A DNA stretch of 64,000 nt from Tethya wilhelma (taxonomy: Eukaryota; Porifera; Demospongiae; Tethyida; Tethyidae), in the NCBI GenBank assembly GCA_964030475.1, contig CAXIPT010000011.1, positions 2,243,780 through 2,307,779 of the forward strand, given 5' to 3'. The notes beneath the pieces are model-generated. The model was not told the origin of the DNA. It made no database searches and saw only the letters and a list, made by a program, of their open reading frames with translations. The position numbers were made by a program, and so were the translations under genes. The first letter of the stretch is position 1. Each line of letters begins with the position of its first letter. Shown here piece by piece: positions 47,401 through 57,678 of the stretch.

Positions 47401-48654
47401 AATATACTTTATATTGTTTTGCAGGAACAACTGAGATGCTATTAAAACAGGTACAGTATAGCTTGCTCTTTTCAATACAAACATGTGCGCACATGGAAAG
47501 AACAATAAACTGGGCACACAAGTTTGTGTAAGAAGAGAGGTCATGGTCATCCACAAGCCTCAAGTTAATAAAAATCATGCAAGCAATGAATACTATGAAT
47601 ATTTCATACTAGTACTAAGGATAGCAACACATCACACCACCAAAATCATACCATCACATATCACATGACTGTCACAAGACCATCACCAGATGACTTACTC
47701 TTGAGCCTTCCTAGCCAGAGCCTCGTCCAAAATGATCCTCTTGATAGCAACAGCTCCAGGAATCTCACCAAGAATTTCTTTACTCTTACCAATATAGCTG
47801 AGTCCTCCTGGACTGACCATGCCACCAGCATCAGCCTATAGAATGGGAGAAAACATGAAAAACTTTACGCACTGTAGTTAAAACATTTTTTGCCATTATT
47901 AAGGATCGATAAAAACCAATATCATGGAAATTGATATTCGTTGTAAAAACACAAGCCAAGATTATGAAAACCTTTGTTTGTGAAGAGAAATACACAAAGA
48001 GCATGCAATTCTTACAATGTGAGCTTTATTCTCCTTCAGTAGTTTATCATAGAGACCCATGTCCTTGATGATTTCAATGCCAGTCTTGCAGAGAGCATCA
48101 CCACATATCTTATCACGAGGGAAACGTTTCTTCTCCAGAAGAAGCACCTTTCTCCCCATCTTGGCTAGGTAGTAGCCGAGACAGGCACCAGAGGGACCTG
48201 CCCCTACACAAATTACATCATAATGAGGTCGCTCAACTCCCTGCATGTAGGAACATGAATGTAATGATTGAAAGAGTGAATAATTATGGACTACTCATTG
48301 CAGTTGATCTGTGGAGATCAGCCAGTATGTACAGGCCATGCAGTTTTGTGTAACTTGGTCTTTGCTACAAATATTACTTTGATACACCAAAACAAAATGC
48401 AACACACAAGGGGCTGAGCATGCTAGCATTGCTACAGTTGCTGCTAGCTCGAGTCCTCCAAGTAAGGGGCTAGTTGTTGTTCAGGGGAAAAAGAGAACAA
48501 TGGTTTGGGGCGTGGCAACCTAACTGACCTTTTCATCTGGATATTTCCTCTTGGACTTGAGAATGTTAATGGTCGGCTTCTTTCCAGGGAGAAGGAAGTA
48601 GAATGCTGCCAACACCACCAGTAATACCAACAAGGCTACCAGCCACAGTTCCAT
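43985..48654 (-). CDS. Geranylgeranyl-reductase-family FAD-dependent oxidoreductase (479 aa)
   Basis: Nine exons join in phase with GT-AG borders: 48654-48529, 48240-48016, 47835-47699, 47263-47158, 46204-46039, 45172-44993, 44754-44686, 44620-44455 and 44249-43985. The ATG at 48654 starts a membrane anchor (MELWLVALLVLLVVLAAFYF). The flavin-binding motif DVICVGAGPSGACLGYYLA is followed by KRFPRDKICGDALC, the hallmark of this family. Then come VFVCADGAPSR, a GDAAG split across an intron, and GFVDPMTGEGIHTAMESG. Another hydrophobic stretch sits near the C-terminus. Relatives reduce isoprenoid double bonds in plants, archaea and bacteria; the substrate in an animal is unknown. Introns hold two MITEs and a tRNA-like sequence. 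The last exon is duplicated at 31960-32523. Confidence 0.85.
44403..44445. repeat. (TG)n microsatellite in the last intron
   Basis: An uninterrupted TG run immediately downstream of the donor of exon 8, at the position matching the TG run at 32470-32523. Confidence 0.85.
44885..44952 (+). repeat. tRNA-like sequence, probably a SINE or tRNA relic
   Basis: Contains A-box-like tagctcagtggtaagagc and B-box-like gggttcgaatccc at tRNA spacing. I could not pair an acceptor stem, and the anticodon arm is irregular. It lies in an intron of the reductase-like gene. A functional tRNA is unlikely. Confidence 0.5.
45510..45719. mobile_element. MITE with TACCGTATAG termini
   Basis: The left end taccgtatagctccaaattt and right end aaatttggagctatacggta are exact reverse complements. 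Internal tttcgtg/cacgaaa repeats also pair. TA-rich flanks (tga|TACC, GGTA|tac) would suit a TA-target element. It lies in the intron between exons 5 and 6 of the reductase-like gene. Confidence 0.75.
46553..47144. mobile_element. Non-autonomous DNA element, 74-bp TIRs, 9-bp target duplication AGTTACCAC
   Basis: The left TIR (46553-46626) begins tagtctatcgagctagaccc and the right TIR (47071-47144) is its near-exact reverse complement. AGTTACCAC flanks it at 46544-46552 and 47145-47153. The intron that hosts it still has intact splice sites; the right target copy ends 5 bases from the exon 4 border. It shares the TAGTCTA...TAGACTA ends with the element at 34556-35164. Confidence 0.9.
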
Positions 48655-49423
48655 GCTGAGAGATTGGCTGAGACTCAGTGAACAACGTGGTCAGACCGTC
48701 TACTTAGATGTGTCGCCGCCCACACACAGTAAAAAGGTGAGGGAACGTAGGTATACTACACCCACGCATATACCAGCTGATCTATGTCAGCTGAAAGTTG
48801 ATATCACTCTGCCAATGAGACTAGTACAGTGATGCTTAATACCCATACCGTCTCTAGTAATGCACGGACTCACACAATCATGACTGAGCTCCAGCCAGCC
48901 AGGCTCTGGAAATTTAATTACTAAGCCACAAGAGCCTAGAGGTGTTACCCCAATGTACAGTCTGAGGCTGTAGAGTATAGACTACTACCACAATTAATTA
49001 TATTGAAAGTAAATGGTGGCCCGAGACGCCGATGAAATGAAATCATATTAACTATAGTAGCTACTCTATCTAGTTTGTTGTGATCAGATGTCTATGTGCA
49101 CTTGTATTCACAAATTAATTATTGATCACCATAAAGTTCTTACAGTCATTGAAAACTAGATCAACAAGGTTTAATAATACCATAATAGTTATACACTGTA
49201 GCTATGTGCATATAGCTATTGTATCATCAGTAATATTAGCTAGTATAGTAAATTTAATGCTTAAGCATAATCAATGATTATGAAATGGACATGCCTTTCT
49301 AATTTGCATTCTAATTAATTTTGTTTATGTATTTCATAATATACAGCGAGTATACATGGATGTACATGTGTGGAAATAATATTATGCACAAATAAATACA
49401 TCACTTTAACATTAATCTTAAAT
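48655..49423. other. Intergenic, between two tail-to-head minus-strand genes
   Basis: No gene seen. It contains the 5' flank of the reductase-like gene and the 3' flank of the beta-helix gene. Confidence 0.5.
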
Positions 49424-52400
49424 TCACTGGGCTACTTCAATGAAGGCATTTATTTCATGTTCTCTTTGTATTCCCAACTCATCACTGTCATGATCATAGC
49501 TAGTTCCGTCCACAATATTGTCAGCAGGTCCAACTATCTGCTTCACATCAACGTTTTCATTTGTCTCCATGGTACCAGTTTGCTCAGGTGTACGGCAAAA
49601 ATCTGGATAATCAGTTCCAAGCTCAGCAACTCTTTCTCTCTCAAGTTTAGCATCAGTTATGTTCTCTCTGTCCACTTTACGTTGGGGTGGTATGCCTTCT
49701 ACCACACTGAAGGTGACTGGACGATGACTTGGGACATGTATAATTTCATGATCTTTTTTTCCTTTCTCAGTGAATGCTTTAATAGGTTTTATAGAAAAGA
49801 GTGAGTTTTTTGCTTTCTTTGAAAGTAAAAAAGCATACGTATGGTAGAATAAAATAGCCACGAAAATGATGAATGCAATACTGGTTGAAATGTACGCAAG
49901 AGCCTCCTGGTTTTCAACACCAGTTTCTCGAATGTATAGGGAGCCAACAGAGAAAAACACAAGATTGAAGATAAACAAGGTTTCCAATGCATCCAATGCC
50001 CACAATTTGTAAACTCTACCAGGCAGTAGGATTTTGAAAAGCAGAAGACAAAGCAGTGTGCAGATGATTGAAAGAAGGTTGTTATCAGGATTCCCACTTA
50101 TATTTAGGGAAGCAACAACATACAAGAAGGCACGGGTCAAGAGTAGTAGTCCAGTCCAGTAACGATGTTTAAGATTGTAAGGAGCAAGGTAAGCATCCAT
50201 GAATGGATATAACCTTGCATGTTTGATCCACTTGGTAGCTTTTTTATTCGGACAACGGAGAAGCCATTGGTAAGAGAAGAGGAGAGAAGTGTATACAATG
50301 CCAACGATGAGAATAAGAAGAGCCACTAGACACAAGGGAATGTGTTTTCCTTCAAAGTACTGTATGTTAGCATCAATTAACCACAATGTCACTCGTGAAC
50401 CATCGGGATAGTTCAATGTAGCAAAAGACAATGCAGCAATGATTACACGAAGACTTTTAGCATAGGAGATCAATATCAGGGTAGCAAGCGTTGCTACTGG
50501 ATTTGTATGTGTCAAAAGCCCAGCGATTCTAGTGGAGTATTCACTGGTGATGATCACCACAATAACCAAGAATATGATGTAAATAGGGAAAGCAAGCTGT
50601 AGCCATTCTTTTACATAGCCGTCCATTCCATCAAAGAAACAGGTCACAAAACCAAAGTCTAGGTTGAGCCATGAAATGAATACAGTGAAGAAATTGGGTT
50701 TTTCAAATGGAAAGAAAGTGGCACGATTTGTTACAAGAATATTGGCATAGAAGATAAGGCCATTGATAGTTCCAACAGCTACTGTTAAATTAAAAATCAT
50801 GATGAAGGCGACTAGTGCTATACCAGCTATAGCAAATACTATAAGCAGTGCTAACCAATTATTAGAACACAGGTTGCATTGTGAACTACCAAGTGTTAGA
50901 CTTAGACCTTCTTCACACGATCCACAGAGTTTACCTGCACGATTGAAAGCACACTGTGCATCAGGACCATTTGGTAAGTTTAGATTGATGTGAACTGGTT
51001 CGGCTGGGGTAGATGGATGACAGTAGTCAAAAGGACAGTGAGGGTGTACTATATATCGACACTCATTCTGATATTCTTCAAAGTTACCGTAGTCAACTGT
51101 TTCATTGAAGTAACTCAACCAGATATTATTTGTTCTTTGCACAGAAGAATTACTGAATGAACAACCTGTAGTATAGTCCGAGAAAAGGCAAGGGTCGCAT
51201 TCACAAATGCAATCAGATTTTTGAGCAGATCTAACAAAACCAACTGGACAATTACATGGGAGAAATATTACATTCACACGTGCTCGAGATATTCCAAGAT
51301 CATTGCATGGACCTTCTGCATGTAACACCAGCTGCTCTTTCTCAAGTGAAGAGGTTATCGTGAAGCTCAATGTGGTACAGGTCGAGTTTGTGCGCTGTAT
51401 TTGTTCTCCTTCAGCAAATCCACCGAGGTTGGAAGACAAAAACGCTCTCACAGAAGATGGAATCGGATTATTGACTTGATCCACAGTAACAAGAGATATA
51501 CTGAAGGTTTCGCCTTTCTTTACGGTATATACTGGTGGAGGTGTATCACAACTAGGTTGGTTGTTGACGCAAAAACACACTCGAACAGGTTCAGACGACA
51601 TCTCAGATTGAGTATCACTTGGTCGAAGATTAGTTATATTGGTTAGATACGACAATGCATCTAGATTATCTGCAGATTGGGTCTGATACTTGCTGAGTAC
51701 CTGTGCATAGGGACTCACTGTACATCTGTCAAAAAGACCACCGAAAATTGATGCACCAGATACATTTGCTGAGTTGCCAGTGAAGAAAGTATTTTGAACA
51801 ATCAAGTCATCGTTGTTAACAGTATGTAAGGCTAGATCTTGAAAGAGACATTCAGTGAGTGCTGACTGCTCTGCACTTGTAGCACAGTTTATGTTATCAG
51901 TAATAAACATTGCACCCCCATACTCTGCATTGTTATCTGTAAAATACAGTCCAAGACTGGACATAGATCTGTTCATACAATTTGAGTTTGCCCTTTCAGA
52001 ATTACATTCCGGAATACTTTTTATTACGTTAAGTTTTGAATTTAGTCCTAACCAAATTCCACCTCCTCTCTTTGCAATATTGTTAGTAAGCTCGACTTGA
52101 CCACTGCTAACTTTTACTGTTGAGCCAACAGCACAGATTGCACCTCCTCTTGACATTGCAATATTGTCTACTAATTCACAAAACTCACAGTCAAAGTCCA
52201 ACTCACTCTGGAAAGCGTATATACCTCCACCTGATAGTGCTTTGTTGTGTGCAATAGTTAAATTTCCACGTAAAGATATCCTACTCTCAGATAACAGAAT
52301 TGCACCTCCATGTCTTGTTTTCATTTGATTGAACATGATGTCAACTCTTCCAGCAAATGTCATCTCACTCTGAAGTAAAGTAACTGCTCCTCCCTCTTCA

Positions 52401-53896
52401 ACACCATTTGTATCGTTTACAATTTCAGTGTCATGAGAGTTATCTGTAATTTCTGTGTATGATCCTTCAAATCTAACAACACTGTCAAAAGCATAGAATG
52501 AAGCACTGTTGCCCGAAACTGTTGTGGTACCGTCAAATACCAATGTACTTCTAAACACAAAAACTAGTCCTGTTTTGGCAAAATTGTTCACAATTTGAAC
52601 AGAACCATTGAAAGTTAGCATTTTGGCCTGAATGTAAAGAGCACCACCTTGATTAGTAGCAGAGTTATTCTCAAACGTACTGTCAATGATTTCATCCACA
52701 CTGTCAATAGTACCAGCTGTGACTCTAGTTGTACTGTCCTTGTTCATCGATATTGCCCCACCGTATTCAGCTGTGTTGCTACTGAAGACATTGCCATGTA
52801 TGCTGATAGTACCATTGAATGTCTCTATTGCACCACCATTAAATTTTGCAGTGTTGTCTAGGAAAGTGCTGTCAAGTAAGCTAATACTTCCTCTAAGCAT
52901 CTCTATTGCACCTCCATGAGTGGTTGCTCTGTTGTGAATGAAATTGGCATTGCTAATGCTTGTATTATCACTGGTTGTTTTTAGTGCCCCTCCAAAGCTT
53001 GCTGCATTATTGCTGAAGTTGCTAGCCATTATGTTAGAAATGCCATTGAATGTCTGTATCGCTCCTCCATCTTCGCTGGCAATGTTACTGGTGAATATAC
53101 TGTTACTTATGCTAATACTGCCAAAATTTGTTTCTATTGCACCACCATCAAGACCTGCAGTATTGTGAGTGAAGGAACTACTGTCTATTGTAATGTCGCT
53201 CCTGTGTGCCCATATTGCTCCGCCAAAGCCATTAGCACTGTTTTGCTTAAAGCGACATTCGGAAATAAGTATGATGCTGTTAAAAATTAACATAGCGCCT
53301 CCAAATTTGACATTTGATGGTAGCAATATAAATACCGCCTGTGAATCTTGACCTGTAACAGAGAGATCCTCAACTGTACTAAATGCTGTGAGAGATCCAA
53401 ATAAACTATCTTTGAATGCTGCATTCGCAGAATCTGTCACTTTCATTCCGTGCCCATTTTTGAATGTGCACTTATCAACTCTCAGTCGATCTAAAGATGT
53501 CAAATTATTCTTCAGGCAATTATTGAAAGTGAGATCACTAATAGTAACATCTGATATGTTGGCAAAATCAAAACCTGTTGAATTTGTACACGTTATCTCA
53601 TGTCGCATATTGTTAGTGAATGGAGCAGTTTGTAAAACCAGGCTATTTATGTCTCGTATCCGAAGATGTGAACCAAGAATATGATTACCAGGGGCAAAGA
53701 TCAGGTTAATATCACGTGATGTGGCATTCTCTATTGAAAGTTGCATGGCATATTGATTCAGAGTCAAGCAAATGGCATTCTCCACTATTGGTGTAGAAGT
53801 ATTGGGGCATGAGACCGGGAAAATGATGTATGTTTGTGCTGACACGAGTACAAGAAGGAGTCCAAATGTCACAACTGTGAGCATTGTCACCATCAT
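49424..53896 (-). CDS. Beta-helix (Pmp-like) ectodomain fused to the family multi-pass membrane domain (1490 aa)
   Basis: The ATG at 53896 opens a signal peptide (MMVTMLTVVTFGLLLVLVSA); the frame upstream is only a translated CA repeat and a gap. Residues ~70-730 form a long right-handed beta-helix with repeated GGAI/GGAL and FxxN motifs (FKQN, FTHN, FTSN, FSNN, FIHN, FLDN, FENN), as in chlamydial Pmp proteins. A Cys-rich zone follows (CPVGF, CICECDPC, CPFDYC). Then comes NRAGKLCGSCEEGLSL with CNLC and eight to nine membrane segments with NLDFGFVTCFF, LILISYAKSLR, NIQYFEGKHIPLCLVALL and HRYWTGLLLLTRAFLYV. These line up block by block with copies A-E. The ~120-residue tail includes DYPDF, another YxxPhi motif. 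Single exon. Probably a surface receptor or adhesion protein; function unproven. Confidence 0.85.
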   Translation of the reverse strand: MMVTMLTVVTFGLLLVLVSAQTYIIFPVSCPNTSTPIVENAICLTLNQYAMQLSIENATSRDINLIFAPGNHILGSHLRIRDINSLVLQTAPFTNNMRHEITCTNSTGFDFANISDVTISDLTFNNCLKNNLTSLDRLRVDKCTFKNGHGMKVTDSANAAFKDSLFGSLTAFSTVEDLSVTGQDSQAVFILLPSNVKFGGAMLIFNSIILISECRFKQNSANGFGGAIWAHRSDITIDSSSFTHNTAGLDGGAIETNFGSISISNSIFTSNIASEDGGAIQTFNGISNIMASNFSNNAASFGGALKTTSDNTSISNANFIHNRATTHGGAIEMLRGSISLLDSTFLDNTAKFNGGAIETFNGTISIHGNVFSSNTAEYGGAISMNKDSTTRVTAGTIDSVDEIIDSTFENNSATNQGGALYIQAKMLTFNGSVQIVNNFAKTGLVFVFRSTLVFDGTTTVSGNSASFYAFDSVVRFEGSYTEITDNSHDTEIVNDTNGVEEGGAVTLLQSEMTFAGRVDIMFNQMKTRHGGAILLSESRISLRGNLTIAHNKALSGGGIYAFQSELDFDCEFCELVDNIAMSRGGAICAVGSTVKVSSGQVELTNNIAKRGGGIWLGLNSKLNVIKSIPECNSERANSNCMNRSMSSLGLYFTDNNAEYGGAMFITDNINCATSAEQSALTECLFQDLALHTVNNDDLIVQNTFFTGNSANVSGASIFGGLFDRCTVSPYAQVLSKYQTQSADNLDALSYLTNITNLRPSDTQSEMSSEPVRVCFCVNNQPSCDTPPPVYTVKKGETFSISLVTVDQVNNPIPSSVRAFLSSNLGGFAEGEQIQRTNSTCTTLSFTITSSLEKEQLVLHAEGPCNDLGISRARVNVIFLPCNCPVGFVRSAQKSDCICECDPCLFSDYTTGCSFSNSSVQRTNNIWLSYFNETVDYGNFEEYQNECRYIVHPHCPFDYCHPSTPAEPVHINLNLPNGPDAQCAFNRAGKLCGSCEEGLSLTLGSSQCNLCSNNWLALLIVFAIAGIALVAFIMIFNLTVAVGTINGLIFYANILVTNRATFFPFEKPNFFTVFISWLNLDFGFVTCFFDGMDGYVKEWLQLAFPIYIIFLVIVVIITSEYSTRIAGLLTHTNPVATLATLILISYAKSLRVIIAALSFATLNYPDGSRVTLWLIDANIQYFEGKHIPLCLVALLILIVGIVYTSLLFSYQWLLRCPNKKATKWIKHARLYPFMDAYLAPYNLKHRYWTGLLLLTRAFLYVVASLNISGNPDNNLLSIICTLLCLLLFKILLPGRVYKLWALDALETLFIFNLVFFSVGSLYIRETGVENQEALAYISTSIAFIIFVAILFYHTYAFLLSKKAKNSLFSIKPIKAFTEKGKKDHEIIHVPSHRPVTFSVVEGIPPQRKVDRENITDAKLERERVAELGTDYPDFCRTPEQTGTMETNENVDVKQIVGPADNIVDGTSYDHDSDELGIQREHEINAFIEVAQ

Positions 53897-53913
53897 TACT
53901 GTTTTCTGTATGA

Positions 53914-53916
<3 letters not shown>

Positions 53917-54008
<92 letters not shown>

Positions 54009-54259
54009 NNNNNNNNNNNNNNNNNNNNNNNNNNNNNNNNNNNNNNNNNNNNNNNNNNNNNNNNNNNNNNNNNNNNNNNNNNNNNNNNNNNNNNNNNNNN
54101 NNNNNNNNNNNNNNNNNNNNNNNNNNNNNNNNNNNNNNNNNNNNNNNNNNNNNNNNNNNNNNNNNNNNNNNNNNNNNNNNNNNNNNNNNNNNNNNNNNNN
54201 NNNNNNNNNNNNNNNTGTGTGTGTGTGTGTGTGTGTGTGTGTGCATGTGTGTGTGTGAC
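53917..54259. repeat. (TG)n microsatellite spanning a 207-base gap
   Basis: TG repeats at 53917-54008 and 54216-54259 flank Ns at 54009-54215. The tract starts about 20 bp upstream of the beta-helix gene's ATG. The long open frames across it are translation of the repeat and gap, not genes. Confidence 0.95.
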
Positions 54260-55750
54260 ATTCAAATATTACTATAGCTATGTGCATAAGTAACTAAGGG
54301 TGTGCAAATTGTGTACTATTATCACAAAAATTATTATGTGCCTACCTTGTAAAATACTGACAATCCAATTATATGTTAACGTTAGCTTGAGTTTAGTGTT
54401 GAGTCTCTTGCAGATAAATTTTTTCAAGATCCGTACAGAGCAATGGTTATAACAATTTAGGATGATTACCGTCATTAACAATACGTCTGAAAACAATAGA
54501 AACATTTTACGATTAATTTTGATATCACCATCATGTACTGCTTAGTATTATAGCTAGAAATTTTCGAGAATCTTTTAACAATCAAACAGTCCTGCCCCAT
54601 GCATGTAATAATGGTGCTGAGTTTTCATAGATTATTGGTGATTCACCACATGCAATTTAAATAAATTTTGTTAAAATTGATATAATCCTCGACAATTTTA
54701 AGCTGTACAGTATCCTGCTCTCCAAGGATCCCATCGGACTCACTGTATGTACATTAAAGTTTCAATCAATAATGCATGGCTTCTTGAACCTCATAAGACC
54801 TTCCAGGGGATTATGTACATGAGTAGCATCAGCATAAGATCACAGCATGCAGTCTTTGAAACATATGCTCCTATAAGTTCAAGTGAAACCATTGGACAAA
54901 AGTCAAAGTCTAATGGGCTAGTAATGGCTTTGAAATTCGTGGACGACGTGGTAGTGGTGGTATTGGTGGCAGATCAAGGTAAACTTTGTGACATATCTCG
55001 GCTGGGCTTCTGCTTTTTCTCACAAAAGTAAGAAAGGCACTTTGCCTCAACATGAACTACTCTTAGGCCAACTTGGATGGTTAAATTATAGCTTTAAATC
55101 GTGGAAAAACAGCATTTTGACTTTTTGGCCAAGGCAGTATATAGGTTTTTACTGAGACAAGCTTTGCCCGGGTGCCCAGACTTGCGACGATGTTTGCTGG
55201 GAACGCAACCTTTGAAGCATAGCGAGGATTGCACTTCTAGTGTACCCCTAGTTAATTTTAAAAACACTTAAATGAAATCTGGTCATTAATGCAAACAATT
55301 AAGCTAGGATAGTCCAAAATGCTAGTCCAATCATTGATATGCTCGTATAGGTAATAGTTGGTTAATAATACAATAGCCGCTTAACACAAGTCATGTATTG
55401 GGCTTACAATAATGAATTTGTATAATGTGATTATCATGTATGCAACAAACCACAACTAGCTGTCAAAGGAACCAAAGCAGACAACATGCCACATGTCACA
55501 GTTATACATACATTTAGTCTAAAGGTATTCATGCTGAAAGGACACAGATGGATGCAAATGAAGGAAGCCTTTCACAACACTTCCTGCATCAGCTGTATAT
55601 TGCATGTATACAATGTTGGTTTCCTGAATGTGGAAGCTGAATCAACTTCTGAGTCATGGTATAAGTGTTCCTGGAAAGAGTGTTAACTTTAGTATATTGA
55701 GCATGAGGCAGCCACACCATGCCTATAACTGTATAGACCAATGTGGTGTC
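54260..55750. other. Gene-free upstream region
   Basis: No supported gene. The short frame at 54747-55031 has no recognisable features. The region should hold the promoter of the beta-helix gene, but no clear core element stands out. Confidence 0.45.
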
Positions 55751-55751
55751 A

Positions 55752-55856
55752 GGATGTATGAGTGATCTCATGTATAGGGTAATTCGCGATATCCATGGAG
55801 TCACTGCCACAGTGACTCCATGGAATTACCCTATACATGAGATCACTCATACATCA
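55752..55856. repeat. Long near-perfect hairpin
   Basis: gatgtatgagtgatctcatg...ggagtcactg is followed at once by its reverse complement ending catacatc, with only an 8-base bulge (cgcgatat) in the left arm and a 2-base loop. Arms are about 47 bp. No N is adjacent. Confidence 0.85.
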
Positions 55857-55887
55857 CTTTTAGGTAACCAACATGCATGATTCAGAG

Positions 55888-56140
55888 TGCAATTATGGAA
55901 TTAATTGCACTCCAGCTACCAAGAATATAGCAAATAATACCACGAGCACAGCGAGTGCTATTAGGCCATACGAGTGGCAGCTAGAGTGCTATTAATTCCA
56001 TAATTGTACTAAGGTATTACTAATTAAAAATCCGGGCATGTTCAATTACATGACTAGTACATGATAGTACAATTACTGCTATAATTGCACTCCTGGTGTA
56101 TAGGAGAAATATAAAATTATTGCGACTCCATAGAGTATGG
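55888..56140. repeat. Dispersed foldback repeats (GCAATTATGGAATTAATTGC type)
   Basis: gcaattatggaattaattgc at 55893 is echoed in reverse near 55990-56010 (attaattccataattg). A second block (aattgcactcctggtgtata) at 56087 matches 31268-31300. The pair appears at both loci, so they form one family. Confidence 0.6.
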
Positions 56141-57020
56141 TATTATCATGGAAGTCAAGCTTAATTCTTCCCGAGCCTGTTGTGGATTTAATTATACTAT
56201 ACACAATATTTTAGTGTCTTGTAGTGAAACTTGTGAAAAAATATGGACTCAATTACTTACTGAGTTAATATTATCCTTTCCAGTGAAAATAGTACAGTTT
56301 AAGTTAACGTAAGGTAACTATCGTGCAAACACACTGGCAGTGGAAGATTTGCATGCAGAAATTCAGTGGTGTGATTGCTTCACTGAATCAGACTATACAG
56401 AAACTTATCTTAGCATGAGTGCATTCATGAAAGAAAGTAAGGGTGCACTTTATTATCTTTTATTCTTTTCCAAAATAGAGCAATGGTGGGAGTATTATAA
56501 TATTATGACAATACTAAGCTTCAGTCCATTACTGCTGAAAAGTATAGCAAACTAGTGATGGCTGCCATTGCAAGTAAGAGTACAAGAATACAAGAAACAT
56601 TGCCCTATCCTGCAGTCTGCAAAAAGCAATGAGGTCTGGCCGAGCCTGTGTCACAGTATGCAGCTATAAATACAGCTTAAAGAAAAACCTAGCTCTTAGT
56701 CTGTCTGTACGTACATGTAACTGACAGCAATTTGTTTACAAACTGACTAGAAAACATATATCATGCCACAACCCGAATTCAAGGATACCCCAATTTACGG
56801 GCCTAGCTGTTGTGTTCCTTCTCACTCACAGAATGACTGATGTATAGTTATAAGTGAACAATAGTATGACTGAGTTTGGAGTTGTATTCTTTTAACACCT
56901 TGGAAGCTTCTTCTACTTTCTCGGCAAGAGCCGCAATCATTTAGCTTGCCAGATTGACCTGCCCTTCAGTCAGTCAGGTGTGCCAGCAAGAGTACATATT
57001 AAATAGATTTATATAATTAT

Positions 57021-57101
57021 GTCCGAAGTCTGTGCGGCTTTTAGTTTTTGAGATACAAGTGTCCGAATTTGATGGTGGACGAACATCGGTGGCTTACTCT
57101 A
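57021..57101 (+). repeat. 81-bp direct repeat, left copy
   Basis: Starts gtccgaagtctgtgcggctt and ends ggcttactcta. It is identical to 58581-58661, exactly 1560 bp away. An inner gtccgaa is itself repeated 40 bases apart. Confidence 0.9.
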
Positions 57102-57149
57102 AGAGTGAGTGAGTGAGTGAGTGCTCTAGTTATAGCATTTGTCTTGCAG

Positions 57150-57437
57150 GGTCCGTTCTTCCTCGTAGATGTAAGAAGACTACTACAGTGTCACGAGGTG
57201 TTTCTTCTGTGTGTGTATGTGTGTGCTCTAGTGATAGCATTTGTGTTGCAGAGTCTGATGGAGAGAGTGAGTCCATTCTTCCTTGTAGAAGTAAGAAGAC
57301 TACTACAGTGTCACGAGGTATGATTTTTTTCTCTCCATGTCTGTTGGATTTTATAATAATAGTGGTTTTACCGTGTCTGTTTCAGAGAGTGGGACAAAAA
57401 AGACTGCTACAGTGTCACGAGGTATGTTCTCTCTCTT

Positions 57438-57482
<45 letters not shown>

Positions 57483-57678
57483 TGGCTGTGGTAATAATAT
57501 AGTGGAAAGAAGACTGCCACAGTGTCTCAAGGTGTATTAGTGTGTTATTTCTGTGTGTGTGTCCTCTGGTTAACACATATAACATAACATTCTTTTTGCA
57601 GTGAGTGTGACAACTCTCCGAAAGAAAGCTGTCACTGGGACTCAACCTCATGTATCAAGGAAGAGACAGTCATCTAAG
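57150..57678 (+). CDS. Array of duplicated micro-exons encoding Lys/Thr/Ser motifs (tentative)
   Basis: Five short blocks look like exons with acceptor and donor sites: 57150-57197 (48 nt), 57252-57317 (66 nt), 57386-57421 (36 nt), 57503-57531 (29 nt, frame off) and 57602-57678 (77 nt). The first three are multiples of three with the same phase at both ends and encode KKTTTVSR or KKTATVSR at their 3' ends. The fourth encodes the same motif but its acceptor does not keep phase. The last reads VTTLRKKAVTGTQPHVSRKR. They are separated by short introns rich in TG or TC. This looks like tandem exon duplication in a gene whose ends I cannot find. Confidence 0.4.
57430..57482. repeat. (TC)n followed by (TG)n microsatellite
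   Basis: A tct run of about 40 bases passes directly into tgtgtg, inside one of the putative short introns. Confidence 0.85.

Noticed and set aside
53772..54293. Several long open frames on both strands across the TG/CA repeat
   Set aside because: They consist of translated dinucleotide repeat and N bases; the only real coding start here is the ATG at 53896.
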